Of a DNA stretch of 64,000 bases, positions 1 through 12,547 are shown piece by piece (position 1 is the first letter of the stretch; each line of letters starts with the position of its first letter). This DNA comes from Abelmoschus esculentus (taxonomy: Eukaryota > Streptophyta > Magnoliopsida > Malvales > Malvaceae), in contig JAUCBN010000020.1 in assembly GCA_035048815.1 (NCBI GenBank), forward strand, positions 7,695,501 to 7,759,500, read 5' to 3'. The notes under the pieces were generated by a model that saw only the letters and a list, made by a program, of their open reading frames with translations, ran no database searches and was not told the origin of the DNA. The translations under genes were made by a program, and so were the position numbers.

Positions 1-1985
1 TCCTTTTTAAAATCACATGCTTTAAAAGCTAAAACACAAGTCTTACATGCTACTCACATAGCAATGCTTACACATGCATCTCAATGCACAAAGCTCAAGT
101 CTTACATGCTAACAACATAGCAATGCTTAAATAACATGCATACCAATGCACAAAACCTCGCATGCATAATCCCATATGCAACAAGTAAAAATCATGACAC
201 TTACCTCTGAAAAGTAAAAACAGATATTGGTGGTAGTGATCCGATTTGTACTACTCTAAATCGTTAGGATAAACGAGCAACCGCATGTTAGTACTACCTC
301 CAGAGCATGCGCATGTTGATACTACTCTCAACATGAATTATATCACCTTGGTGTCCGGTGATAGTACTACTCCGATCAACCCGTATGTGACAGTACTACT
401 TCTATCACATAGCATTAGAATAAAAGGCAAAATGCAACACACAAGGAATTTATACACATACAACTTTTGAATGTTTATAGTTCACTCTAGACCCTATTGA
501 TCGATCAACTTATCCCTTAAGGTTCATCACTTAACTAGCCAATATATTATCAAAAAATCAATGCTCAAAACTTAATTCAAAATAGAATTCAAATCACATG
601 TATCCCACTTTTCACGCATCACTTGCAAAAACTGATAAAACCACTTTTATCTTATTTTTCAAAACAAAACTGTGGGAACATTGAATGCATATAAAATCTC
701 TTTAAAAACAGTTTCATGAGCATTTATATACATGCATAATCACATATGCACAACAGAACAAGATCATGACAAATAATGTTGTAAAAACACGGCATAATAT
801 GGGAACCTTTAAGAAAGCAATATTTAAAACTTACTTCCGAGTATAGGGAGGTTTTTCAAACCTTCACTACACCCCCAAAACTTTGAAAACACATTTAAAA
901 CATGCCAAATCGGCAACCCTTATAATCCACTCACCAATAACTGTTTCTTGTCCGACAAGTCACCGATTCGATCCAAAACTTCTTCAAATGTGATCACCAA
1001 CTTCTTGTCCTGTTTCAACCATCAAAAACTAAGGATTTAGTGCTCTTAATCGCACACAACAAACCCCAAGTCGGACCCCCACTCAACAACCCTTAAAACC
1101 TATCAAAACCTTAACCAAAAACTACCAAACTTCTCCTAAACATATAGTCCGGGATTATATATGTTTAAAACATGTTATAAACATTATAATACATTCAAAA
1201 TCATGAATTTAGGATTCCAAAACAGCGGATCAAAATCCTTGAACGAAAATTAGGATTTTTATTCGAAAAAAACGATTTTTATGAAATTAAAGGATTAAAA
1301 CAAAAACTCCAAGCCAATAACTTGAGAATTTCAGTAAAGAACTTTATTGTTCTATAGGATTGATGAAATCTCACCTCCAAAACTGATCTAATCGCTTTTC
1401 GGGTTTTAAAACGAGAAAACGATGAGAAAACAAGAAAATTTAAAGAAGAAAAGTTATTATAATTATTAGAAACGAATTTAATTGAAAAAGAATGAGTTTT
1501 TACCTTGAAAACTTGATGAACAGCTGCCTCCAAAGAGGGAAAACGAAAATTAGAAAAATATGTGATTTTTAGGTTAATTAAAAACGGTTTTAAGAGTTTA
1601 AATTATGTTTAATTAAGTTATTTAATTTAAAATAGGTTTTGGGTTTAATTAATTAAAATTTGGAAAGCCTAGACCAGCTAGGATTATAATTGGATAAAAG
1701 CCTCTTAAAGATTCAAAGTTTTGGCTTGTTTTATAAAATTGTCCTCGAAGTTTTCAATTTTTATAAAATGGTCACCAATTTCTAAATCCTAGGGATTTAA
1801 AGGTAAATTTTCAAAATTGATTTGACCAAAGTCAAATATATGTTAAATAATAATTTTAGGATATTTTTCCTAAATTTATTTTGATTAAAAACTAATTTTT
1901 AAGTATTTAATCCCGAACTAGGCTAAACCAACAAAACCGATCCACTAGACCTCTAAACTTCTAGGCCCAAATTTGGGGTGTTACA
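1..1985 (-). mobile_element. LTR of a Tekay/Del-like gypsy element, cut by window edge
   Basis: Read on the minus strand, the sequence begins at 1985 with TGTAACACCCC, the usual start of plant Tekay/Del (Ty3/gypsy) LTRs, directly after a purine-rich tract. This is therefore the 3' LTR of a minus-strand element whose outer end lies beyond the left edge of the window. Positions about 235-420 carry degenerate short repeats around a TACTACT core, like the repeat blocks found in long LTRs of this lineage. Small ORFs inside have no coding character. Family assignment rests on the LTR start and the adjacent tract, not on a pol gene, which is missing. Confidence 0.7.
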
Positions 1986-2003
1986 ACTCTCCCCCACTTA
2001 AGA
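1986..2003 (-). other. Polypurine tract of the Tekay/Del-like element
   Basis: On the minus strand this reads TCTTAAGTGGGGGAGAGT and sits directly upstream of the LTR start at 1985. That is the position of the plus-strand primer for reverse transcription in LTR retrotransposons. Confidence 0.75.
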
Positions 2004-3330
2004 AATTTTGTCCTCGAAATTTTCACCGTGAAAAGAGTTAAGGAAACTGCTTCTTCACAACTTCCTTTCACTCCCTCGTGACTTCTCATTCACCATTACG
2101 CCACTAAAACACTCTGATCAACACATGGATCTTACCACAAAGGACCTTTGCTATCAAAAACCAAGATCCCAACATACATCTCATAAAGATAAGATTTAGT
2201 TTCATCATAACATCACCTGCCATCAAAACTTGCAACGATATCCCGAACAACGATACACCAAAAACACCATGGTTCGTCTCAACACTCATTGCATACTCAA
2301 GCCAAAGTAAACACCTTTTTCTTTTCTAGCAACCCAACCTTTCCTTACTTAAGGTTAGCATCCGACTTCCGGAAAACTGCAAGAGCTCTCATCTACCACT
2401 AACAAGTTTAACTTTCTCAAGCATAGTTCTAACATACAAGGCAAAAACCAAAACTTTCCACCGAGCCCCGCTCAACATAATATCTCATAACAAGTTTCAC
2501 CAACAAAAACTTAACGGTAACATCTTTACCCAAAAACCCATAAGATTTATGTCACAACATCTTAACATACTTAACCAATCCTAAATAACTCACTCATACC
2601 AGTTACATGTCTATTGACGAGAGAACACTCATAAACTCAATTGGAAACCCATAATCTGTCTCAAAACCTTACCACATTAGAGCATACTACTCATCAGCTC
2701 TAATCGTTCTCAAAGAAAAGACTCTATTTTAACTGCCAAGAAACCACGTCGCAAAACTTACAGAGATTTGTTAACATACCTCTACTCTAGCACCTTAGAC
2801 GACAACAACATTCTCAAAGAACATTGACTCTCAAGTTCAACTTACCATCAAAACAAACATTCACTTTCAACTCATCCTCATCCAAAAACAAGTCCATCAA
2901 ACAACAACCGCTTACAAACTCCTTTCACAACTTCTTACTTCTAGATGCATAGCAAAATACTACCACAAACTTTGACTAATATAGCATTCTAACTTATAGC
3001 AACATACAACACAACCACGTACCACATAGACATAAAAGACAACCAACACCACAGCTAAAACCCAACAACACAACCTCAACTGTGTTTCCTACACACGCGA
3101 CTCCACCAAACATCCGATAACAACTTACCTCAGAACATCTTATCCAAGAAAAGTCTCACCTACAACTCTATCACTAGACCAACATATTTTGATAAACTTA
3201 ACCATGCCAACACTTCTCTTAACTTCACAACACTCTTAACTTACGCTACTAAACCGACACCTGTCAAGACATAACTCTTAAGCAACCTAAGTCACGCTAA
3301 GCAACTCAAATTCAGCCCATCATGCAACAA
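2004..3330 (-). mobile_element. Decayed internal region of the Tekay/Del-like element
   Basis: C/A-rich on the + strand (G/T-rich on minus), unlike the AT-rich DNA to the right. It begins with GAGGACAAAATTTC on the minus strand, typical of the spacer between pol and the polypurine tract in Tekay/Del elements. No protease, reverse transcriptase or integrase motif can be read. The composition change near 3330 suggests the element is truncated there. The right boundary is approximate. Confidence 0.5.
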
Positions 3331-3610
3331 TAAATGTATTAATTTGAGTTTTTCTTCCGAATTCATGTACTAATTTAAGACAAGTAAAAATTTAGATATT
3401 AATTTACAAAATCATCAAATTTAGATAACATTTTTTGTAATAAATCTTTACAACTCTATAAATATTTTGCATAAATATTTTATAAAGTGGAATAGATTAG
3501 ACAAGACATCATTAAAATATAAAAGGCATTCCTTTAATATTAGTTAAATGTGAAACCATTTTTTATAAAATAAACACTCTTTACTTTAATTATATCAATA
3601 TTAGGATGAA

Positions 3611-3858
3611 TCTACCATGGGTAAAATACCATTAAATACCATTAATGTTAAACATTGTTGAATACTATTAGATTAATTATTAAAGATTAAAAATCTCAAG
3701 GACTCAAAATAGAATTAATAAAAGAGTAATAATCTCAATATATAGTCATTAATTGTATGTTGAGTCCTTAAGATTTTTAATCTTAGTTAATTATTTTAAT
3801 GGTGTTTAATAATATTCAATATTAATAGTATTCAGTGATATTCGACGTTTATTATAGA
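3611..3858. mobile_element. MITE, copy 1 (diverged)
   Basis: About 248 bp able to fold on itself: an arm around 3680-3710 (TTAAAAATCTCAAGGACTC on one strand of the partner copy) pairs with 3761-3790. The right end resembles the right end of copy 2 at 21580-21819 (TTCAGTGATATTCGACG against TTCAGCGGTGTTCGACG). The left end TCTACCATGGG matches TCTACAATGGG of copy 2 for the first bases and then diverges. No coding capacity. A clear target duplication is not visible. Confidence 0.55.
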
Positions 3859-4599
3859 ATTTTTCATTAATATTATTACTTTATGGAAGAGGAGACTTAT
3901 TTAAGGGTTAATGAAATTGTGTTTAAAATATTTACAAATTAATAATTTATTATTGGATAAATAATATGAAATATCATTAAATTTTAACCTTTATATCGAA
4001 AATATCATTGATTTATAAAATAATACTAATATATCAGTAAATTTTATTTTTTATTATTATTATTATATCACTCAAAATGTTAAACTATAACAGATCTGTT
4101 AAATGCAAAATGACATTAATTTAACATAATTATTTTGATGTTTAAGATAGATCGGGACAATGAATAATAAAAAATATATTTTTTGAAATAAATTTAATTT
4201 AATTATAATATTATTTATATACTATTTTAGTTAGAATTGTTTAAAATCTTTAAATTGATCTTATGATTTAATGTAAATCTTTTATCCTTACAGTTTTTAT
4301 TTGTATCTCTCTAAATCTTTTATCCTTACAGTTTATATTAATTTCAAATCTATTTAATCCATAAACACAAGATTATCATTATCGTAATGATTTGCCTAAA
4401 AATTAAACAAAAACCCTCCCGTCTGTTTTAGATTTTCGTTTCATAAGTATCCGTTTAAAAATCATAATTCTTTCAACTTAGACACCACAAAAGGAAATCA
4501 TATCCGCTTTTTTTATTATTGTCTGATGATGGGGTGATTCTACGATTAAACCACTAAAATTAAGTTAATTTAAGGTTGATTTATTCGGTAGATATTCGG
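3859..4599. other. AT-rich intergenic DNA, no feature recognised
   Basis: Very AT-rich sequence. A short direct repeat (AAATCTTTTATCCTTACAGT) occurs twice near 4271-4332. I see no gene, RNA or element ends. Confidence 0.5.
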
Positions 4600-5965
4600 T
4601 TTGTACATATTTTATTACGAGGTTTGTACATAAATAATTATAATAATTATAATAAAAATGATATATACATAAAATATTACGATATAAAGATTTATTTACA
4701 TACCTATTTTACTACGATAAACCTTATTTATTATAAAAACGATAAGAATTTTAGTAAGTACATAAATTATTATAAATTGTACATAGTTTATTACAAAAAA
4801 AGATAATAAAAATGGGTAGATACCGTATTTCTTACAAGATCTAACCCAAACTCAAAAGAGCTCAACTTAAGGTAAGCATTTATGTACATACATATCGTCC
4901 TACAAGAAAACCTAATTGGTTACAAGAAATGTGAGAATTTTAGTAGATACATACACTATTATAAATTATACATAGTTTATTGCCAGAAAGATAATAAAAA
5001 TGGTAGGAATCCTATTTCTTACAAGATCTCACCCAAACTCAAAAAAGCTCCACTTAGGATAAGCATTTATGTACATACATATTTTCCTGCAAGAAAACCT
5101 AATTTATTACAAGAAGGGTGAGCATTTTAGTAGGTACATAAATTATTACAAAATCTACATAGTTTATTACCCAAAACGTAATAAAAATAGTAGGTACCAT
5201 ATTTATTACAAGATCTCACACAAACTCAAAAAAGCTCAAATTAGGGTAAGCATTTATGTACATACATATTTTCCTACAAGAAAACATAATTTATTACAAG
5301 AACGATGGGAATTTTAGTAGGTATATAAATTATTATAAATTGTATATAGTTTATTACCTATAACGTAATAAAAACGGTAGGTACCATATTTATTACACGA
5401 GACCACCCAACTCAAAAGAGCTTAACTTAGGGTAAAGATTTATGTAAATACATATATTCTTACAAGAAAATCTATTTTATTACAAGAACGGTGAGAATTT
5501 TAGTAGGCACATAAATTATTACAAGTTATACATAGTTTATTACCCAAAACGTAATAAAAAGGGTATGTATCGTATTTATTACAAGATCTTACCCAAAGTC
5601 AAAAGAGCTCAAATTAGGGTAAGAATTTATGTACATACATATTTTCCTATAAGAAAATGTAATTTATTACAAAAAGGGTCAAAATTTTAGTTGGTACTTA
5701 AATTATTACAAAATGTACATAGTTTATTACCCATAACGTAATAAAAACGGTAGGTACCGCATTTATTACAAGATCTTACCAAAACTCAAAAGAGCTCAAC
5801 TTAGGGTAAACATTTATATACTACATAATTTTCTACGAGAAAACTTAATTTATTACAAATACTATTAGAATTTCTGTAGGTACATAAATTTTTAAAAAAT
5901 ATACATAATTTACTACAGAAACTATAAGAAAAAAAGGTAGGTACCAAAATTGTTACAATGTTTTA
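4600..5965. repeat. Satellite-like tandem array, ~187-bp unit, about 7 copies
   Basis: The marker CATTTATGTACATACAT or close variants starts at about 4689, 4877, 5064, 5251, 5437, 5624 and 5811, so the spacing is 186-188 bp throughout. Each unit also holds GTACATAAATTATTAC, a CATAGTTTATTAC block, a GTAGGTACC block and AAACTCAAAAGAGCTC. The first unit and the last (after 5811) are the most diverged, as expected at array edges. Three overlapping small ORFs here are one repeat translated in different frames (187 is not a multiple of 3), so they are not genes. The unit is near nucleosome length. Whether it belongs to a genome-wide satellite cannot be told from here. Confidence 0.88.
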
Positions 5966-6579
5966 TCTTTTTTACCTTAAGTTTTAAAGTTATCGATTAA
6001 CCGGGTCATGTTTAAGTATTCTTTTTTTAATCGGAATCACATAGAAAATCTAACGGTTTAAAACACTTGATTTTCTTTTAGCCTTATATTAGGCTATTTT
6101 TTTAGAATTTGCGTCTAATGATCTTCTTCGATTACCGATACTTTTTTTTTTATCTCTAATCTGTCTTTATTTATTTTTAATTTTTTATTAAGAATAATTT
6201 TATCTTCATGACATATTTTTTGTCTTTTTGTACATTTTTAATTTTTTATTAGTTATTTGATATTATTTATTTATTTCTAAAAGTTAGATTTAATATCGTT
6301 TCAATTGATCAATATGATGCTTATTTGTTATTAGACTATTTTTCTTGCTTTGGAACATTGTTATTGGATTTGGATGCACAATTTATGTTAGTTGTTAGTT
6401 TTCTCATGACACTCTGTTTTGATTTACGATTGTGATGGTCTTTTAGTAATTTGATTCCTTTTTCTGATGTCAATATTTATTGATGCAATCATATTTATTT
6501 GTATCTATCTTTTGATTAATTTTTTTTATCTTTGTTTACATAACCATTGTATGACCTCAAGTGACTAGTTTCTTGTGTC
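5966..6579. other. AT-rich intergenic DNA, no feature recognised
   Basis: T-rich sequence between the satellite array and the copia element. No ORF of substance and no repeat ends seen. Confidence 0.5.
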
Positions 6580-6584
6580 ATATA
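6580..6584. repeat. Target site duplication, left (ATATA)
   Basis: ATATA directly before the 5' LTR, repeated directly after the 3' LTR at 12330-12334. Five bp is the normal size for Ty1/copia insertions. Confidence 0.85.
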
Positions 6585-7030
6585 TGTTGGATTAAAATTC
6601 AATAATAGTGGGCACATATGTATAATGTATATTGTTATTATAAAGTTTAACACGTAATTAAGTGACCAATTATGTTACATGTGTTATAGGTATTAAATTG
6701 TCATGGAATTAAAAGTGTAGATACCATAAGGTGTATTTATAATTTGATGAGGGGCAGAGTTATAAATATTTAATAGTTGGTTATTAAATCAACTATATAA
6801 ATGGGTTATGGTCCCCAAGAATTAGGTTAACTTGCATATCTCTTTTTTCCGTCAGAGAATTGTGTGGCAAGAGGTAATATAACTTGGAAGATCAAACCCT
6901 CTGAAAAAACTTTATTGAGATTAATTCAGGTACACTTCCGTATTCAGTTTATTTATTTTATCGTTCTTGATGATTTGACATGTATAGATCTTGGGTTTAT
7001 ATTCGTATTGAATATATTTTAATTCTAACA
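6585..7030 (+). repeat. copia-1 5' LTR
   Basis: 446 bp from TGTTGGATTAAAATTC to ATTCTAACA. A TATATAAATGG box near 6794 is a plausible transcription signal. It matches 11882-12329 almost throughout. The clearest difference is near 6880, where the 3' copy has extra bases before CTTGGAAGATC. Confidence 0.92.
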
Positions 7031-7050
7031 AGTGGCATCAATGCCAGAAT
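7031..7050 (+). other. copia-1 primer binding site (tRNA-iMet type, diverged)
   Basis: AGTGGCATCAATGCCAGAAT follows the 5' LTR immediately. It resembles the usual TGGTATCAGAGCC primer site with two or three changes, one more sign of decay. Confidence 0.75.
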
Positions 7051-8224
7051 TATGTCGAATCATTGAGATTTAAGTTATCTTTGGGTTTTAAATTCTTTAT
7101 TGTTTATTGTCAATTTAAAATCTCGGATTTATATGTTTATGGTGATTTGAGTTTTTTTTTTCCGACATAAATATTAAGATCTAGTATTTCACATATTCTT
7201 TTCTCGATAATTATTATATTTTGTGAGAAATCGATATATATTTTTTTCTCAATCAGGAATATTCGTATTGATCTTTATGAATTTTGTGATTGATTTTGCA
7301 ATTTGAAATTGCTTACTTTTTTTTATTTGGAAATTTGTTTTTTCCTTTTAATGTTAGTGCGGGAATAAATAATTTTTAATTCCATTGATTACTCTGGTAA
7401 TTATCACATACATTTTTTCCATAATTAATGAATTTTGGTTAATAACAATTAAAATGTATTTTTAATACACATTGTTATTAATTTACAAAATATATATTTT
7501 ATTTAAAATATATATTTTATTTTTTTGGATCAAAATTTTAGTTTTGATCATTGGGTATTAAGTTAAACCTTTAGAAATAAATATATATTAAATTCGATTA
7601 GATCAAACTTTTAGTTTTGATCGTTAGTAATAAAGAAAACAATTTTTGGGGGGGCTTTGTCATAATAAATTTATCATGATTCAAAAATTTTATAATCAGT
7701 TTAGCTATTGAAACTTTATATTTGGTTTATGTCTATTAAGTTATAATTGAATAATCTTTTAACATGTTATTTTTTAAAGTTTACTACTACTTTACATGGT
7801 TAATTAATTGATATTTTCAATATTTAGTTTTGATCATATGTTATTATGTGTTATATAATATATATTTGGTATTGATATATTCAATTCGGTTTGATCAAAA
7901 ATTTCTTTTGATTATTATATTATTATGATTATATTAAAGTTTCAAGTAATTATTATACGAATTACTCATTTGTATGATATTTTTGTATTTTGTTTTCAGT
8001 TAAAGATTAAATTTTTTGATTGAATTTAGTTTTGGTAAAAACATATTTAATGAATTTTTGAAGAACAGTCAAAGATTTCGGCTCTTTGGATTCTGATAGC
8101 CCCATTAAGACAACCTTAATTTGGTTTACTTTGAAAACTCATGTGTTATCAGAAATTTCAGCTTTGACGGTTATAAATATTAAGTTTGAATATTGGTATA
8201 TTTATGTTATATATTTTAAGATAA

Positions 8225-9160
8225 ATTAATGGAAGCATTAAGTCACCAAAGTGATCTTTATTGTGGAAATTATTTTATTTTAAAATATAGAAGGTTTTGT
8301 GCATGTAATTTATTTTATGCTAATATTAATCGGCCCAAAGGAAGATTAATAATTAGTAATGTTACATGTGCATCTATGGTAATAAACATGTGATAATTAT
8401 TCAATTTTATATATGAACAATAAATCGGCCCAAAGGAAGGTTTATGTTTAATATATTCTTATTATCAATGTTTAATTACTACATCAAAATATCACTTACA
8501 AGTTAATATTTTTTTAGATAAAATATTAATGGAGTGTCTGATATATTGTGATGAGGTTACCTTTATTCAAATTTATTATTATTTTGGTTATCTTTTACTT
8601 TTAGTGAAAGATAAAATTAATATATATATATATATTGAAACAATTAAATTCATATTTTGGTTTCTAATATCTAATATTTTAATAGATTAATTGAAACATA
8701 ATGTCACCAAAGTGATCGCTTTTGTGTAGATTAGTTTATTTAAAATATTAAGATAATTACGGGTCTTTGTAATTCATGCGTTTATTAATTGGCCCAAAGG
8801 AAAATTAATATTTGGCCGAATTAAAACGACAATTATGGCGATAAATGTGTGACAATTATATGGTATTTTATGTGAACAATACGTTAGTCCAAAGATTAAT
8901 CTATTGTTTGACATAGTTTATTGTCAATGTTTGATTGCTACAACAAGAGTACCGCTTACAATTAATATTACTGTCCAAAGACTTGATATTAATGTTGTGC
9001 TTGGTATCTTGAGGGGAACTAGTCATTATTTTGAATTTATTGTTTACTTATTGATATTTATGTGAGCTTGTTTATTTACTTATTTTTGTTCTATATTTAG
9101 GTAATTTATCTTTATTATAATATTTGTTGAATACATTCTACACTCATGTTTAGTGAAATT
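8225..9160 (+). repeat. Duplicated ~460-bp leader segment inside copia-1
   Basis: GTCACCAAAGTGATC occurs at 8242 and 8703, GGCCCAAAGGAA at 8332 and 8791, and AACAATA followed by another (GG/GT)CCAAAG at about 8427 and 8883. The ~460-bp spacing shows a tandem duplication in the non-coding leader, now clearly diverged, so it predates the present insertion. Confidence 0.7.
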
Positions 9161-9313
9161 AATTTCAAGGAATAGAAAAGACACTTATATATAGTATTTG
9201 GTGGTATGAACATAGAACTTGCACTAAGTGAATAACAACTTGCACCTCTCACAGCGGTAAGCATTCATAGATAGGATTTTGAGAGATGAGTTTATTCAAG
9301 TTGCATAAATCTA

Positions 9314-9840
9314 ATGATCATGAAGTATAATATTTTAGAAACTTTTAGGAGCACAAATCTAAAGAAATTATTCATACTAAGGGTTTTCTTGATAAAATTG
9401 AGGGAAAAAATACTATTTTTTAAGATTAATATGACATCACTTTTGGTTTACTTGATGTCTATGAAGTATAAGGATCAAGAAAATGTGATAGAGTATATTA
9501 TATTGCTTCAAAACTTAAGGCACATAAGATCAAACTTTATAACGATTGTTTGTTCTTATAATTTTAGTATAGCTTCCTATATAGTTTAACTAATTCAAGA
9601 TTATTTACAATTATTAAAGGAGAAATAAACTTTAAATGATATTTTTTCATTGTGTTAAAGAGGAAGAAAAGTTGAAGCATTATAATTGTAAAAATACTTA
9701 TTCAGTTAGTGTTCATTTAGTTAGTGTCTCTAAGAATAAGGACAATAAAAAAATATATATTAGAATGAAGTTGCTAAGGGTCTCATTCAAAAGGAATAAC
9801 AATAAGTTACAAAGTGTTGATTATTTTGTATAAGCTAAGA
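9314..9840 (+). pseudogene. copia-1 gag remnant
   Basis: The open stretch from 9314 to 9589 resembles the copia Gag (UBN2/DUF4219-type) domain: an MIMKYNILETFRST start and a later YLMSMKYKDQENVIEYI block match its common SMKY...N..EYI pattern. The next stretch, 9636-9833, has only a poor trace of the zinc-knuckle region. Stops and frameshifts separate the parts. In an active copy it would form the RNA-packaging capsid. This one is not functional. Confidence 0.55.
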
Positions 9841-10404
9841 TATATTTAAAGAAATTAAACTTCAAAAATAAGCAACTACCTAGGTTATTTTGAGTGATCA
9901 ATGGGTTGTAAAGTTTATGATCTCACAATTAAGATTATTTTAATGAGAGGTTTATAATTATTTTTTAGGATGTTGAGTTTGGAGTGAGAATAAGGTTAGA
10001 TGTATTGTTGTTAAGGAGGAATTGAATATTAATTTAATTCCTACTATCGCTTTTGACGATTTTTAGGTTTTCACACCTATTATTAATCAAAAGTGAATCA
10101 AGTACATCAACAAAGCAATGTTGAACAACTCTCATTCAAGATAAGGTAATTATTTTTTTTAGAAGAATAAACTCAACAACCTCAAAAAGTGTCTTTAAAG
10201 ATATCCATGAGAGGAAAGAGAAATACCATTAAGGATTATTACTTACTATTTCATCAAGAAAATAAGTATAATAAAGGAATGATAGAAAATAACCTGATCA
10301 GTTATTTTTATCAAACCATAAAAGTTTTTAACTCTCAAAAGTGGATAGATGTCATTAAAAAAAGAGTATAATTTTATACAAGGCAATAAAGTTTAAAAAC
10401 TTGT

Positions 10405-10680
10405 CTCATTACCTTAAGGTACAAACCAATTGGTTGTAAATTAATATTTAAAACCAAGAGGAATGTAAATGATAATGTGGACAAGTATAAGGCATGTCTT
10501 GTATCTAAAGGATATACTCTAAAATAAGACATTGATTTTGTGGAGACTTTCTCTCAAGTTTTACTGAAAGGCTCTTTCAAAATAATCTTGACACTTGTTG
10601 CTTTTAATCTTAAGCTACATAAGATGGATGTTAAGCTTGTGTTTTTCAATGACAACATTGAATAAATTAATTATATGATA
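10405..10680 (+). pseudogene. copia-1 reverse transcriptase remnant
   Basis: Translation gives IGCKLIFKTKRN, KYKACLVSKGYT, then after a stop DIDFVETFSQV and LHKMDVKLVFFNDNIE. These are the conserved N-terminal blocks of copia reverse transcriptase (GCKW.fK.k, YKARLVAKGY, QMDVKTAFLNG). One in-frame stop lies between the second and third block, the catalytic YVDD block is not seen, and the frame breaks after 10670. A dead pol gene. Confidence 0.8.
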
Positions 10681-11149
10681 CAATCATTGATTTGTGTCTA
10701 ATGATACAAAATTAATGATATGTAAATTAAAGAAATCCATTTATGAGCTTAAGTTTAACTCTCATTAATAAAATTATAAATTTTATATTGATTATCTCAT
10801 TCGGTTTTGAGATAAATTTGGTTAAAAATTGTATGTATTACAAATTCAGTGAGAGTAAACCAAGTGACACTCATGTTACTAAAGAAGATAATTTTTTTTC
10901 AGTGCCCTAAAAGTAACCTTGAAATTTATAAAATACAAAAGACTTCATATACATAAGCTATTGAGAATCTAATTTATGCTTAAGTATGTATGCATTTGGA
11001 TATTGCGTGCATTATTAGAATGCTAGACAAATATTTAATTAAATATAATATGAACAGTTGGATAGCAGCCAATAGAGTTAAGAAATGTCTTTAGAGAACA
11101 AAAATTACATGCTCACATATCGAAGTTCTAGTAAGTTAGAGATCATCAA

Positions 11150-11480
11150 GTTTACAGACTTCGATTCTACTAGAATATTAATGCAAAAGACTCTGTCACA
11201 TGAGCTGCTAATTATAGATTGACTAGAAAGACCACTTCAGTTATTTTGTGACAATAAATATGCATCATTTATTCTATAAACAATAGGAACACTTTAAAAA
11301 AATTTAGTTCCTAGTTGTTAAAGAAAATTCAGAGTGTTTGTGTGTCTATAGAGCATGTTGGTACAAACTCCATAATTGCGCGCTTATTGAAAAACTATCG
11401 CACTGGGTCTTTCATGAGCACACTGCTCATGTGGGTGTAATATTATTTAAGTATATTCAGTTTTAGTGGGAGTTTGTTAT
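11150..11480 (+). pseudogene. copia-1 RNase H remnant
   Basis: Around 11230-11270 the translation RPLQLFCDNKYASF matches the CDN.aA block of copia RNase H, and the order RT then RNase H before the 3' LTR fits. Many stops follow. Only a decayed trace remains. Confidence 0.65.
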
Positions 11481-11870
11481 TTTGATAAATGCTCATTCGT
11501 TTTAGACACAATTTCGGTTATTTCAGTTTAAAGTTAATTTCTGCAGAAATAAAGTTATTTTGACTTATGTGCACTCTGAATTCAGTAAAGTTTGATCTCA
11601 TTAAAGTTTAGGAGGACCAGTTGAAAATAGGCATGTTCGGTTCACATTTACATGTAATTTCAATGCTACGCATCCATGATTGATATATGTCATTTGATTA
11701 TGTTTGTATACGTGACCATTGATGGGTCCAATCATGATTGATATGAAGAAGACTGCTTTGATCCTATATGGATATAATTGATGGACGAGATTATTATAGA
11801 ATACCTATTATATGATAGAAAATTTTTGAGCTTATAAGGTTATACATTTGTCAAGAAACATATGTTGCCC

Positions 11871-11881
11871 AAGTAGGAGAC
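11871..11881 (+). other. copia-1 polypurine tract
   Basis: AAGTAGGAGAC just before the 3' LTR, a variant of the AAGTGGGAGAT tract usual in plant copia elements. Confidence 0.8.
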
Positions 11882-12329
11882 TGTTGGATTAAAATTCAAT
11901 AATAATGGGCACATATGTATAATGTATATTGTTATTATAAAGTTTAACACGTAATTAAGTGACCAATTATGTTACACGTGTTATAGGTATTAAATTGTCA
12001 TGGAATTAAAAGTGTAGATACCATAAGGTGTATTTATAATTTGATGAGGGGCAGAGTTATAAATATTTAATAGTTGGTTATTAAATCAACTATATAAATG
12101 GATTATGGTCCCAAGAATTAGGTTAACTTGCATATCTCTTTTTCTCGTCGGAGAATTGTGTGGCAAGAGGTAACCGAACTTCTTGGAAGATCAAACCCTC
12201 TGAAAAAACTTTATCGAGATTAATTCAGATACGCTTCTGTATTCAGTTTATTTATTTTATCGTTCTTGATGATTTGACATGTATAGATCATGGGTTTATA
12301 TTCGTATTGAATATATTTTAATTCTAACA
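11882..12329 (+). repeat. copia-1 3' LTR
   Basis: 448 bp, TGTTGG to TAACA, paired with 6585-7030. Followed by the ATATA duplication. Confidence 0.92.
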
Positions 12330-12334
12330 ATATA
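12330..12334. repeat. Target site duplication, right (ATATA)
   Basis: Partner of 6580-6584. Confidence 0.85.
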
Positions 12335-12538
12335 TTATAGAGAAATATATAAATTATATGTTTAATTTATGATTATAATTATAAATACTCACTATAATTT
12401 TAAATATTTTCTCTTTTAATAAAACTAAAGGTTTCTATAATATTTTTTACATAAAACTTGAGATCATTTGAACCTATTTTCATATTTCTCGATAAACATC
12501 TCCAAACCAAAAAAAATGTAATAAAAAATGAAAAATAA

Positions 12539-12547
12539 ATAATAAAA
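12539..12547. repeat. 9-bp target duplication, left of the foldback element
   Basis: ATAATAAAA here and ATAGTAAAA at 16973-16981, eight of nine identical, flank the inverted repeats. Nine bp is the size typical of Mutator-like elements. Confidence 0.6.

Larger units (their letters stand above)
6585..12329 (+). mobile_element. Complete Ty1/copia retrotransposon with degenerate genes (copia-1)
   Basis: 5745 bp, bounded by two near-identical LTRs (6585-7030 and 11882-12329), a tRNA-Met-type primer site, a polypurine tract and the 5-bp duplication ATATA. Gag, reverse transcriptase and RNase H remnants occur in copia order on the + strand but are full of stops and frameshifts, and no integrase can be read with confidence. 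A 2.2-kb non-coding leader lies between the primer site and gag. It cannot move on its own. The LTRs differ by roughly a dozen positions (about 97% identical by eye), so it inserted much more recently than the decay of its genes implies. Confidence 0.92.

Noticed and set aside
4576..5317. Three overlapping open frames coding similar 76-82-residue proteins
   Set aside because: They are the 187-bp tandem repeat read in successive frames; no coding constraint is expected.
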